The notes under the pieces: model-generated
Databases searched by the model: none
What the model was told of the DNA's origin: nothing
What the model saw: the letters and a program-made list of their open reading frames with translations, nothing else
Translations under genes and position numbers: made by a program
Source: an uncultured bacterium
Lineage (GTDB): Bacteria > Bacteroidota > Rhodothermia > Rhodothermales > UBA10348
NCBI GenBank assembly: GCA_943788505.1
Contig: CALSQR010000001.1
Span: 186,001 to 250,000 of the forward strand
Direction: 5' to 3'
DNA: 64,000 bases
Part shown: one piece after another, positions 48,129 through 57,111 of the stretch
Position numbering within the stretch: position 1 is the first letter of the stretch
Layout of the letters: each line of letters starts with the position of its first letter

Positions 48129-49388
48129 GTGTCATTTAACGTCGAATCCTTCATAGCAAGACGGTATCTGCGTGGTGCAGAAGGGAAGAGTGAAGGTCGC
48201 CGTTTTTTGCGGTTGATTACATGGATATCGATTGGTGGTGTTGCAGTCGGGGTAGCAGCACTTATTCTAGCGCTTTCTATCGTCCGAGGATTCAGTGGTG
48301 AGATTACCGACAAGGTCATTGGTTTTGCCTCCCACGTTCAGGTTCAAAGTATTCGAGATGAGCCTTTGCAAGGCGCTGCGATGCTCTCCAATATTCTTGG
48401 TAATGAATCGATTGTCTCGACAGCGATGCCCATCATTCAGGAATTTGTGCTTATCCGTCGAAGCTCAAATGACATCGACGGGGTTTCCTTACAAGGTGTT
48501 GGTAGCCTGCCGGATTACATTTCGTCGTCTTTACTACAAGGAACAGGCCTTCTTGAACCTCAAAATGGTACGTCTGCTTCTAGTGTATCAGGCCCCGGCA
48601 TTGTGATCGGAGCTACGCTCGCACGACAATTGGGAGCCGAAATTGGAGAGCATTTGACAGCATTCTCCATTCAAGGTGGCCCTGGATCAGGAGCTAGAGG
48701 AGCCCCTCGCGTCAAGCAATTTGTCCTAACAGGCATCTTTGAAACATCTCTAGCCAACTTTGATGAGCTTTACGTGTTTGTCGGCTTGTCTGAGGCCCGC
48801 TCTTTGTTGGAGTACGGTCCTGATGAAATAACCCGGTTTGATGTACGAGTCAATGGCGGGGTAGATTATACGGAAGCCGCAGACCTTCTTGACTCTCGTC
48901 TGGACTTTCCCGCCATAGCGCGACCAGTCACAGATATTTACCGGAGTTTGTTTGCTTGGGTATCTCTGCAACAGAGTATTATTCCCATGATCATTTCCAT
49001 TATTGTATTCGTGGCAGCAGTTAATGTGATTGGAACCTTGCTCATGATCATCTTGGAAAAGAATCGAGAGATGGGCATTCTGGCTAGTATGGGTGCCACG
49101 GCCGCTATGAGGCAGCGCATATTTGTGAGATTAGGTCTGCTAATCGGAGCTAGTGGGGTTGTTATTGGAGAAGTGATAGCTCTAGTATTCGCCTTATTAC
49201 AAATGCGCTTTGGTATCATCCCTCTTCCTGCCGAGGCCTACTACATGAATACCGCGCCAATCGATCTGAATCCCGTTGATTTCATTGTTGTGGCAGCTAT
49301 AACCTTGGTGCTCTGTACCGCGTCGTCATGGATCCCCGCCCGACATGCCGCCAAAGTCTTACCTATTCATGCCATCCGAACTAGATAA
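48129..49388 (+). CDS. FtsX/LolC-type ABC transporter permease
   Basis: 419 residues from a GTG at 48129. The frame is open to 47931, but homology begins at FNVESFIARRYLRG, the usual N-terminus of LolC/E-like permeases. First membrane helix about 30-55 (ISIGGVAVGVAALILALSIVRGFSGEI), a periplasmic MacB-like domain (about 60-270), then three C-terminal helices (MIISIIVFVAAVNVIGTLLMIILEKNREMGILASMGAT and later). The ILEKNREMGILASMGA block is the contact to the ATPase. Lipoprotein release is the best guess. No ATPase gene is adjacent. Confidence 0.85.
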   Translation: MSFNVESFIARRYLRGAEGKSEGRRFLRLITWISIGGVAVGVAALILALSIVRGFSGEITDKVIGFASHVQVQSIRDEPLQGAAMLSNILGNESIVSTAMPIIQEFVLIRRSSNDIDGVSLQGVGSLPDYISSSLLQGTGLLEPQNGTSASSVSGPGIVIGATLARQLGAEIGEHLTAFSIQGGPGSGARGAPRVKQFVLTGIFETSLANFDELYVFVGLSEARSLLEYGPDEITRFDVRVNGGVDYTEAADLLDSRLDFPAIARPVTDIYRSLFAWVSLQQSIIPMIISIIVFVAAVNVIGTLLMIILEKNREMGILASMGATAAMRQRIFVRLGLLIGASGVVIGEVIALVFALLQMRFGIIPLPAEAYYMNTAPIDLNPVDFIVVAAITLVLCTASSWIPARHAAKVLPIHAIRTR

Positions 49389-49399
49389 TTCCATGCAGT

Positions 49400-49864
49400 A
49401 TGAACGTTGGCGATAAAGCTCCAGATTTCACATTATACTCTGAAGAGAAGCAACCCGTAAATCTCCACGAAACATTAAAAAACGGTCCAGTTCTACTCCT
49501 TTTTTTCCCTGCTGCCTTCACAGGAACGTGCACTACAGAATTACACGAAGTGACTAATAATTTAGGGGCGTACTCGCCAGCCCAAGTGTTCGGAGTTTCA
49601 ACAGATACGATCTTTTCTTTAGCTGAATACTCCAAAAGCAACGGATTCAAGGTGTCTTTGTTGAGCGATCATAATGCAGAGGTCGCTGAGGCGTTTGATT
49701 GTAAGTTCGATCATAATTTTGGTCCTATGAAGTACGATCGTATTGCCCGTCGAGGATCCTTTTTGATAGATACAGATGGCATCGTTCAGTACGCTGAGGT
49801 TTTGGACAATCCAGGTAATCTTCCCGATCTGGCGGGCATAATAGACACGATCGCTTCATTGTAA
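49400..49864 (+). CDS. Peroxiredoxin (AhpC/TSA, AhpE/Bcp-like)
   Basis: 154 residues. Thioredoxin-fold peroxidase with peroxidatic Cys44 in FPAAFTGTCTTEL; the motif P-x-x-x-T-x-x-C is intact. Other Cys is at about 101 (FDCKFD), not in the usual Bcp resolving place, so a one-Cys AhpE-like mechanism is possible. KYDRIARRGSFLIDTDG is the conserved C-terminal strand pair. moaD starts on the stop codon (TAATG). Confidence 0.88.
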   Translation: MNVGDKAPDFTLYSEEKQPVNLHETLKNGPVLLLFFPAAFTGTCTTELHEVTNNLGAYSPAQVFGVSTDTIFSLAEYSKSNGFKVSLLSDHNAEVAEAFDCKFDHNFGPMKYDRIARRGSFLIDTDGIVQYAEVLDNPGNLPDLAGIIDTIASL

Positions 49865-50109
49865 TGACTATTTCTGTCCGCGTATTTGCCATGCTCAGGG
49901 AGGCTTTGGGAGCTTCAATGATTCATGTTGAGGTGCCAGAAAACTGTTCAACGCGCATGTTGGTGGACCTTCTAGTCAAAGCTTTTCCCTCTATAGAACC
50001 TGTTCATAACGTGATTAGGGTTGCAGTAAATGACGAATGGGCAAGCTGGGACACCTTGATCGCAGCCGGAGACGACGTGGCTCTACTTACACCTGTTTCC
50101 GGCGGATGA
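49864..50109 (+). CDS. moaD: Molybdopterin synthase small subunit MoaD
   Basis: 81 residues with a beta-grasp fold ending in the obligatory Gly-Gly (TPVSGG), the site that becomes a thiocarboxylate and donates sulfur to precursor Z. LLREALG-like start (FAMLREALGA) and VNDEWASWDTLIAAGDDVALL are typical. Overlaps the peroxiredoxin stop by one base and moaE by four. Confidence 0.93.
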   Translation: MTISVRVFAMLREALGASMIHVEVPENCSTRMLVDLLVKAFPSIEPVHNVIRVAVNDEWASWDTLIAAGDDVALLTPVSGG

Positions 50110-50540
50110 CGTATTTCTGGATTGACATATCGGCAGAGCCCATATCTCCTGATAAGGTTTGGTCCTACCTAGCAGCTTCTGAGGGAGGAGGCATAAATAT
50201 ATTCGTGGGAGCTACCAGGCGCCTAACCCAAGGGCGTGTGACAGTGCGGCTTGCTTACGAAGCCCACGAATCAATGGCGCTGAAGGAGATGGCTTCATTG
50301 GCAGAATCAGCGGCAAGTAAATGGGATGTTCTTCGCATCGCGATTCTTCATCGAACTGGCGAAGTATCAGTCTCTGAGCCGAGTGTCATTATCGGAGTGG
50401 CCTCGTCCCACAGGGCGGAGGCTTTTGCCGCCAGCAGGTTTCTGATAGATGAGCTGAAGATTAGCGTTCCAATCTGGAAAAAGGAGATATACGAAGACGG
50501 GGAAACGCAGTGGAAAGACGCAAAATGGGAGCGTCCTTAA
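50106..50540 (+). CDS. moaE: Molybdopterin synthase catalytic subunit MoaE
   Basis: 144 residues from the ATG at 50106, overlapping moaD as ATGA. Binds MoaD's C-terminus and converts precursor Z to molybdopterin. Motifs: INIFVGATRR, YEAHESMALKEM, ILHRTGEVSVSE, SSHRAEAFAASRFLIDELK and VPIWKKE with the catalytic Lys pair. Ends convergent with purC. Implies molybdoenzymes elsewhere in the genome. Confidence 0.94.
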   Translation: MTYFWIDISAEPISPDKVWSYLAASEGGGINIFVGATRRLTQGRVTVRLAYEAHESMALKEMASLAESAASKWDVLRIAILHRTGEVSVSEPSVIIGVASSHRAEAFAASRFLIDELKISVPIWKKEIYEDGETQWKDAKWERP

Positions 50541-50592
50541 GCTACAAGCCCGGTAGGTGTCTTAGTAGAGTGCCTGTGAAGGGGAAGGCACC

Positions 50593-51561
50593 TTATCTAA
50601 AGCCAGACAACGCTTTACGGATGTTTGTTTCGATTCGCGCGATCGGATCAGAGGAAGTATCTGGAACGAATGAAGTGCCTGTGATCTGCTCAAACAACTC
50701 TATATAGCGAAACGAGACCATCGCCCTGAAGTCGTCGGGCATGTCGGGAAGTACCTGTCCTTCAAGTCCTTGGAAGCCGTTATTCATCAGCCACTCTCTG
50801 ACAAACTCTTTGGACAGCTGACGTTGAGGTTTGTCTGCTTGAAGGAGTTCATGGTACGTATCGGCGTAGAAATATCGGGATGAATCCGGCGTATGGATCT
50901 CGTCGATGAGCACAATACCGCCGTCATTATCGAAACCGAATTCGTATTTGGTATCAACCAAGATCAAATCCCTAGCAGCTGCGCGGTCCGTGCCTCGTTG
51001 AAACAGGGCTAAGGCCAGCGCTTCCAACTGATCCAGGTGGTCTTTTGAAAGCAGTCCTCTATTGAGAATACCTTCTCGGGAGATGTCTTCGTCATGACCC
51101 TCTTCGGCCTTGGTGGCAGGTGTTAGGATGGGCGAGGGAAGCTTAGAATTTTGACGAAGACCCTCAGGAAGAGTGTGTCCGCATAGGGTTCGCCCCCCGT
51201 CTCGATAGGTTCTCCAAGCGTGACCAGCTACATATCCTCGTACAACGAACTCGACAGGAATCGCGTTACAACGTTTCGCAATTGTGACATTGGGGTCAGG
51301 TAGCAAAAGCACGTGGTTGGTCACAATGTCTTGCGTCTGAGAGAAAAACCAAGCGGCTAGCTGATTGAGTACTTGTCCCTTGAATGGAATCGTCTGACGA
51401 AGAATGTGATCAAACGCTGAAATACGATCTGATGTGACGAGCACCAGGCGGTCTCCTACTTGGTAGGTGTCACGCACTTTTCCGCCGTAGCGAGTTCCGA
51501 GGAAGTCAAAGTGAGTGTCTCTAACCGTGGCGCCCATTTGGGCGGCGACAGCACTTTCCAT
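50593..51561 (-). CDS. purC: Phosphoribosylaminoimidazole-succinocarboxamide synthase
   Basis: 322 residues from the ATG at 51561 (a TTG one codon earlier is not needed). Purine pathway step CAIR + aspartate + ATP to SAICAR. Motifs: YGGKVRDTYQVGDRLVLVTSDRISAFD, GQVLNQLAAWFF, EFVVRGYVAGHAW, LILVDTKYEFG and SRYFY. The length is that of the longer (about 300 residues) SAICAR synthetase group. It overlaps the lacI-type regulator stop by one base, so the two are co-translated. Confidence 0.95.
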   Translation of the reverse strand: MESAVAAQMGATVRDTHFDFLGTRYGGKVRDTYQVGDRLVLVTSDRISAFDHILRQTIPFKGQVLNQLAAWFFSQTQDIVTNHVLLLPDPNVTIAKRCNAIPVEFVVRGYVAGHAWRTYRDGGRTLCGHTLPEGLRQNSKLPSPILTPATKAEEGHDEDISREGILNRGLLSKDHLDQLEALALALFQRGTDRAAARDLILVDTKYEFGFDNDGGIVLIDEIHTPDSSRYFYADTYHELLQADKPQRQLSKEFVREWLMNNGFQGLEGQVLPDMPDDFRAMVSFRYIELFEQITGTSFVPDTSSDPIARIETNIRKALSGFR

Positions 51562-52595
51562 CAATCAGTACGTGGGTAAAGACTCGAAGACCTGACTTCG
51601 AGACGGGGTTCAACAACGATGTGGGAGGGTGTTTCCGGCGCAAGTCTATCAATTCGTTCCTGCAGCTTCGCTGCTGCTCTATGTCCAATTTTCTGCATGC
51701 TTTGGTCAACGCTAGAGAGTCCAAGAAAACGAGACGCCTTTATATCATCATATCCAACGATAGCCATCCGTTCAGGTACCGAAACACTTCGTTCCCTGAG
51801 CGCTAACAAGGCACCAATTGCTTGAACATCCGAACTGCAAAAAACTGCTGTGCACTGAGAATGATTATCGAGAATAGTCTGCATGGCATCGTAGCCATCC
51901 TCTTCTGAAAAACCGCCATGGTATTGCGGTTTCCCTGACACAATACGGTCCTCCAGAACGGGCAGTCCCGCAATCGTCAGAGCGTCTTTGTATCCCATAA
52001 TTCTGTCTTGCTGCATTGTGCTGTCAACGCCGGACCTGATCATTGCAATCTCACGATGGCCCTGATCAATCAAATGGCGTACAGCAGCCTGCGCGCCAGC
52101 GGCATCATCCCAGCAGAAACTGTCGAAAGCAGGATCTGAATAGCCTACTAGCACGGTTGGAGAGCTAAATGAAGAGAGTTCTCTAGCCAAGGGTTCATCC
52201 ACAGGAACTCCGCATAGGAGTAATCCGCGAACTGCCCCTCTGTTGAGAAAGCGATGGAGGGCTCCAATTTGATCGGATGAACCGAGGTCGCAAATCAGCA
52301 AATCATGGTCGAATTCTTTCAGGAACGTGCGAATACCTTTCAACAATTCGGTCTGGAATGGAACCGTAAAGGAGGGAAGAGCAACAGCAAAGGAGTGATA
52401 CTCCTGCTGGGCAAGAGATCGAGCGGTCCGATTTGGATGATACATTAACTCCTCGATAGCTCGTTCCACCTTGCGGCGGGTATTCTCAGAGACATCGGGA
52501 GAATCGTTCAGCACCCTTGATACGGTAGAAATAGCCACACCTGCTGCGTTAGCTACGTCGTAGATCGTGGCGTAAGGTTTGACGTGACGTTTCAT
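51561..52595 (-). CDS. LacI/PurR-family transcriptional regulator
   Basis: 344 residues. N-terminal LacI helix-turn-helix with hinge (TIYDVANAAGVAISTVSRVLNDSPDVSENTRRKVERAI, YHPNRTARSL), then a periplasmic-binding-protein-like sensor (about 66-340). Ligand unknown; coupling to purC makes a purine or nucleotide signal plausible, while most LacI relatives bind sugars. A 23-bp dyad lies 43 bases before the start codon and is a candidate operator. Confidence 0.9.
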   Translation of the reverse strand: MKRHVKPYATIYDVANAAGVAISTVSRVLNDSPDVSENTRRKVERAIEELMYHPNRTARSLAQQEYHSFAVALPSFTVPFQTELLKGIRTFLKEFDHDLLICDLGSSDQIGALHRFLNRGAVRGLLLCGVPVDEPLARELSSFSSPTVLVGYSDPAFDSFCWDDAAGAQAAVRHLIDQGHREIAMIRSGVDSTMQQDRIMGYKDALTIAGLPVLEDRIVSGKPQYHGGFSEEDGYDAMQTILDNHSQCTAVFCSSDVQAIGALLALRERSVSVPERMAIVGYDDIKASRFLGLSSVDQSMQKIGHRAAAKLQERIDRLAPETPSHIVVEPRLEVRSSSLYPRTD

Positions 52596-52637
52596 ATAGA
52601 TTTCCGAAGTTCTGGTCCCGAAGATAACAACGGGAAT

Positions 52638-52660
52638 GAACGGAATTCATGAATCCGTTC
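52638..52660. promoter_or_regulatory. 23-bp palindromic operator between lacI-type gene and copA
   Basis: GAACGG (52638-52643) and CCGTTC (52655-52660) are exact inverted repeats and the inside, ATTCATGAAT (52645-52654), is itself a perfect palindrome, with one extra A at 52644. LacI-family sites are of this general form (central symmetric dyad). It could control the regulator, purC, and the divergent copper ATPase. Confidence 0.55.
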
Positions 52661-52765
52661 TGTTGGAAGGGCTTCGAGTAGAAGAATCAGGATCATTACG
52701 CATATCGCTGCTTACATTTATTCTTCGCACCCCGCAGAATCGTTCATATTTCGCGTCCTGCGACC

Positions 52766-55192
52766 ATGACTGAATTGAACATTTCATTGCTCCACGATGA
52801 GCCTGAGAGCGAAAGCCTGACGATTCCCGTACAGGGAATGACGTGTGCGGCCTGTGCGCTTCGGATCGAGCAAAAACTGAACAAGACTGCTGGAGTTGAG
52901 CACGCTGGAGTAAATTATTCCTCTGAAGAGGCCGTGATTTCACGCTCTACAGAAGGGCCAAGTGTCAAGGACTTAGTGGCTGCCATCCGAAAAACAGGGT
53001 ATGGAGTAAGAACCAGCATCGCCGAGACACATTTCGATGGGGAAGAGGCATCTATCCGTTTAGAAGGTTTGCTGACTGAATTAGAGGCGACAAACGGTGT
53101 AATTGACCTTGAAACAGTGCAAGATGCCGCTGGTGTGAAAGTTACCATTGGCTATTTGCCGACCATTCTACCCGGCAAGGCACTATCGACGATAATTACG
53201 GCCTTTCGGCCAACATCGGCTTCATCGCTAACTGAGGATATTGACGAGAGAGGGGACCGTGAACGGGCTATGCGTTATCGGTTGATGGTGGCTGTTCTTT
53301 TCAGCACACCCTTGGCCGTTTTAGCGATGAGTCATGGGGCCATTGCCGTTGCAAATGGCCACTTCGTCCAACTCCTATTGTCCTTGCCCGTCGTTCTATA
53401 TTCCGGAACACCCTTTTTTGGGGCAGCTTGGACGGCATTGCGGCACCGGGCGACGGACATGAACACGTTGGTGGCTCTTGGTGTGGGTTCTGCGTTTGGC
53501 TATTCGAGTGTTGCCACACTGGCACCTTCTCTAGTCTCTGCGAATGGGGCAATGCCAGACGTCTATTTTGAGGCGGCTGCCTTGATCGTAACCTTCGTTT
53601 TAATCGGCCGGTGGTTAGAAGAAAGGGCCAAAGGCCGTACTGGTGAAGCCATTGCTCTGTTAAAAAACCTACAACCAGATCAAGCACGAGTGCTTCGCGC
53701 TGGTGTAGAGCACATGGTAGTGGTCGCCGACGTTGAACTGGGCGAAAAGGTACGAATTCTACCAGGAGAGCGAATTCCTGTTGATGGGTTTGTGACGGAA
53801 GGAGCAAGTCCTGTTGACGAGGCAATGGTAACAGGGGAATCTGTTCCAGTCACGCGCCGAAAGGGGGATCCTGTCATTGCAGGTACTACCAATACGTCAG
53901 GCGTCTTGGTCGTTGAGGTGTCCAGGGTTGGACCTGACACTTTGTTAAATCAGATTGCAGGAATGGTATCCCGTGCGCAGGCTACGAAAGCGCCCATCCA
54001 GCTATTGGCTGATCGGATTGCTGCTATATTTGTACCGAGCGTTTTGATAGTAGCTACCCTTACGGGTTTGGCATGGTGGGTTTTAGGTCCTGAGCCCTCG
54101 TTGGACAATGCGCTCCTTAGGTTTGTCGCCGTGCTGATAATCGCTTGCCCATGTGCCCTCGGTCTGGCAGCGCCGACGGCCATTGTTGTTGGCACTGGAC
54201 GGGCAGCACGTCTTGGTATTCTGATTAGAGATGCAGCTTCTTTACAGCGTCTTGCCGTGGTGACTGACGTTGCAACAGACAAGACGGGTACGGTTACCAC
54301 AGGAAAGCTCGCAGTCGTAGATGTCAGGGCTGTGGAAGGAGTGGACGAACAGGAGCTGATTCGCCTAACGGCCTCTGTAGAAGCCTGGTCAGAGCACCCG
54401 CTTGCAAGGGCTATACTCACTTATTCCGATTCGTTGGATCTACTTCCGTCTCGTGCAAGTGATGTCTCTGTAGATCCAGGCTCAGGTATAACTGCTCGCG
54501 TTGGCGATAAACTCGTTGTCGTCGGAAATCAGCGATACGTAGCTGCCGCCACAGGGATAGAACAAGCTGACGACACGAAAATAGTCGGATCAAGGGTTCT
54601 CGTAGCGATTGATGGGAAGTATGCCGGCATGATTATCGCAGCAGACAGCATGCGCACAGACGCGCCTACGATGGTGAAGCGGCTGATACGTTCTGGCAGG
54701 CAGGTCCATATGCTAACAGGGGACAACCAATTAACGGCAGACGCCGTTGCTAGTGATGCAGGTATCTTGGCCGTACACGCGGAGCTTCTACCAGGGGAAA
54801 AGGTTGAAGTGATTCAGGGATTACAGTCCAAGGGCCTGCGGGTTGCCATGATTGGAGATGGTATCAATGATGCTCCTGCACTGGCAATAGCAGATATCGG
54901 GATCGCTGTTCAAGCGGGATCCGACATAGCAAGGGAAACAAGCGATGTCACGCTTATGAGAAATGACCTGGCGTTAGTTCCTGAGGTCTTTGATCTTGCA
55001 TCTGACACGATGAAAGTGATCAAGCAAAATTTGTTTTTCGCTTTCGTCTATAACGTATTACTGATCCCAATTGCAGCAGGTGCTTTATATCCGGCTTTTG
55101 GGATTCTCTTAAGTCCAGTCTTGGCATCGGCCGCGATGGCGCTTAGTAGCATTTCTGTTGTTACAAATAGCCTGCGACTAAAAAAATCATAA
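52766..55192 (+). CDS. copA: Copper-translocating P1B-type ATPase
   Basis: 808 residues. N-terminal metal-binding domain with Cys27 and Cys30 in MTCAAC, a second domain-sized stretch (about 95-150) without Cys, eight membrane helices, ACPCALG at 460-466, the phosphorylation site Asp505 in DKTGT, HP motif SEHPLA, GDGINDAPAL. The last helices have YN near YNVLLIPIAAG and MALSS, the Cu(I) site pattern of CopA. Exports monovalent copper from the cytoplasm. A heavy-metal chaperone gene follows 48 bases later. Confidence 0.93.
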   Translation: MTELNISLLHDEPESESLTIPVQGMTCAACALRIEQKLNKTAGVEHAGVNYSSEEAVISRSTEGPSVKDLVAAIRKTGYGVRTSIAETHFDGEEASIRLEGLLTELEATNGVIDLETVQDAAGVKVTIGYLPTILPGKALSTIITAFRPTSASSLTEDIDERGDRERAMRYRLMVAVLFSTPLAVLAMSHGAIAVANGHFVQLLLSLPVVLYSGTPFFGAAWTALRHRATDMNTLVALGVGSAFGYSSVATLAPSLVSANGAMPDVYFEAAALIVTFVLIGRWLEERAKGRTGEAIALLKNLQPDQARVLRAGVEHMVVVADVELGEKVRILPGERIPVDGFVTEGASPVDEAMVTGESVPVTRRKGDPVIAGTTNTSGVLVVEVSRVGPDTLLNQIAGMVSRAQATKAPIQLLADRIAAIFVPSVLIVATLTGLAWWVLGPEPSLDNALLRFVAVLIIACPCALGLAAPTAIVVGTGRAARLGILIRDAASLQRLAVVTDVATDKTGTVTTGKLAVVDVRAVEGVDEQELIRLTASVEAWSEHPLARAILTYSDSLDLLPSRASDVSVDPGSGITARVGDKLVVVGNQRYVAAATGIEQADDTKIVGSRVLVAIDGKYAGMIIAADSMRTDAPTMVKRLIRSGRQVHMLTGDNQLTADAVASDAGILAVHAELLPGEKVEVIQGLQSKGLRVAMIGDGINDAPALAIADIGIAVQAGSDIARETSDVTLMRNDLALVPEVFDLASDTMKVIKQNLFFAFVYNVLLIPIAAGALYPAFGILLSPVLASAAMALSSISVVTNSLRLKKS

Positions 55193-55240
55193 AAACGAAC
55201 TCCATGCGATGACTCCTGGAATCAAATTCGGAAAAACGAT

Positions 55241-55459
55241 ATGAAATACGCCCTAGAACTTGGCGGAATGACGTGTAATCACTGTAGAATGGTCGTCGAC
55301 GAGGCACTTGAGCAGCTCGAAGGTATTACGTCCAAAGAGGTATCTATCGGGAAAGCGGTGATAGAAACATCTTCGATTGACGACATCAAAAAAGAGCTGG
55401 CATCCGTATTAGAAGAGGAAGGCTACCCTCTACTTTCTGTGAGCGAGCACATCGGCTGA
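55241..55459 (+). CDS. CopZ-like heavy-metal chaperone
   Basis: 72 residues, a single HMA domain (beta-alpha-beta-beta-alpha-beta) with the metal-binding MTCNHC (Cys12, Cys15) and the downstream SKEVSIGKAVIE strand. Delivers Cu(I) to CopA. Positioned directly after copA. Convergent with the flavoprotein gene, no clear terminator in the 50-base gap. Confidence 0.92.
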   Translation: MKYALELGGMTCNHCRMVVDEALEQLEGITSKEVSIGKAVIETSSIDDIKKELASVLEEEGYPLLSVSEHIG

Positions 55460-55509
55460 TTCCGAGTGTCCAAAAGGATGTTTCGACTATCCAGGCAGAT
55501 CTGTACCGA

Positions 55510-56907
55510 TCACTCTGGGGATTTGCCTAGGGCCGACACCATCTCTTCGACAGAGGTGAATTTGACTCTAGGACGTCCAGATGCTGTACCGCGCTCGGTC
55601 TCGATACGGTCCAATTCAAGCCAGTCAGCATAATTGAACAGCGCAGGTTGAACTCCTCTCAAGAATGACTCGGCGTCAGATTCCGATGGGGAAAAATGCT
55701 TCCCTGCTTGGAGGTCTTCTATCATACAGGCTACCGTTTCGACAGCATCAGGCTTATTGGTACCGATGACTCCAGTTGGCCCTCGTTTTATCCATCCGCC
55801 AGCGTAGCATCCCTCTACCACATTTCCGTCAGCATCCGTAATGCGTCCTTTCTCATTGTGGATTACTCCCCAGGCATCATTAAACGGAATGTCAGGGAGT
55901 GCAACACCTCTGTAGCCTACAGAGCGGAAAACAAGTCCTACAGGCCATTCGAACGTCTCGCCAGTAGCTCGCGCACCAAGGCGGCCAGAAGAGGAAGGCT
56001 CCAACTTGTTACGTCCCACTTTCATAGCTCCTACAGCGCCACTACCGTCGTCCTGTAGTTCTATTGGTGAAACAAGAAAGCGTACCTGGCAGGTGCGGGA
56101 GGCTGTTTCGTTGGTACCTTCGAGGAAGCCATCGAGTACGTCTAACTTCTTGGAGGTCATGCGGTCCGGGTTCGTTTCTAATTGCGCTGAGGAATGCTCG
56201 TCGAGCTGCATTTCATCTGCCATAGTCACGGCTGATGCATCGGCCAATTCACCCATCTCTTTGATTTCTTTCAAAGAAAAAGCAGCTTGTGCTGGACCCC
56301 TTCTGCCCATCAGTATCACTTCCTTTACGCGACTTTCGGAGAGGGCATCAAGTGCATAGTCGGCAATATCAGTGGTCTTCAATTCATTCACTGTTTTGCA
56401 CAATATGCGAGCTACATCGATGGCCACATTACCTACGCCCACAATGACTACACGCTCCTGGCTCAAGTCAAACTGTAGGTCCCTGAAATCTGGATGACCG
56501 TTGTACCAAGCCACAAACTCGGTAGCCGAATAACTTCGTTCCAGGTCTTCCCCTGGAATCCCAAGAGCCCTATCGACTTGAGCACCTGTCGAAAAGTAGA
56601 CCTGATGATAGAAGCTCCTGAGTTGTTCGAGCGAAACGTGATTACCGAATTCAACGTTTCCAAAAAACCTAAAACTCGGATTGGAAGCCGTCTTATCGAA
56701 AATGCGCGTCACGTTCTTGATCTTCTCATGATCAGGTGCCACTCCAGCTCTTACGAGGCCATGGGGAGTGGGAAGCCGGTCGAACACATCGACGTTGACA
56801 TGAAGGTCAGCCTGCTTGAAAAAGTGGTCAGCTGCGTAGAAACCGGCTGGACCGGCTCCAATTATGGCGATTCGCCAAGGGTTCTGTTCGGTGCCAGGTG
56901 AAGACAT
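55510..56907 (-). CDS. Adrenodoxin-reductase-type ferredoxin-NADP reductase (FprA-like)
   Basis: 465 residues from the ATG at 56907, followed by the FAD site IAIIGAGPAGFYAADHF; an ATG at 56973 would add a useless 22-residue leader. NADP site in VVIVGVGNVAIDVARIL, and GRRGPAQAAFSLKEIKE, GLVFRSVGYRG and the C-terminal AGWIKRGPTGVIGTNKPDA are the family signatures. Transfers electrons between NADPH and ferredoxin, which could be linked to nifJ or cytochrome P450 systems (inference). Confidence 0.92.
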   Translation of the reverse strand: MSSPGTEQNPWRIAIIGAGPAGFYAADHFFKQADLHVNVDVFDRLPTPHGLVRAGVAPDHEKIKNVTRIFDKTASNPSFRFFGNVEFGNHVSLEQLRSFYHQVYFSTGAQVDRALGIPGEDLERSYSATEFVAWYNGHPDFRDLQFDLSQERVVIVGVGNVAIDVARILCKTVNELKTTDIADYALDALSESRVKEVILMGRRGPAQAAFSLKEIKEMGELADASAVTMADEMQLDEHSSAQLETNPDRMTSKKLDVLDGFLEGTNETASRTCQVRFLVSPIELQDDGSGAVGAMKVGRNKLEPSSSGRLGARATGETFEWPVGLVFRSVGYRGVALPDIPFNDAWGVIHNEKGRITDADGNVVEGCYAGGWIKRGPTGVIGTNKPDAVETVACMIEDLQAGKHFSPSESDAESFLRGVQPALFNYADWLELDRIETERGTASGRPRVKFTSVEEMVSALGKSPE

Positions 56908-57111
56908 GATGGCGGGGTTTGACTTGAATAAGCCATAGAATGTAGTGCCCATTCCGGCATTGCGCCAAGCCAAGAGAAAGAAGAGATCTTTTTAGGGAAA
57001 CTGCCTACCGTCCCCGGGGTAGGTTCTCCGGCAGCGTTCCATCCCAGACAACGTTTTCCGTTGCGAGATCTGCAGATTCATTTAACCTCCAAGGCTGAAA
57101 AGGAGCTCTCA

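Noticed and set aside
50541-50592. Terminator between moaE and purC (GTGCCT/AGGCAC)
   Set aside because: Six-pair stem without a T run on either strand.
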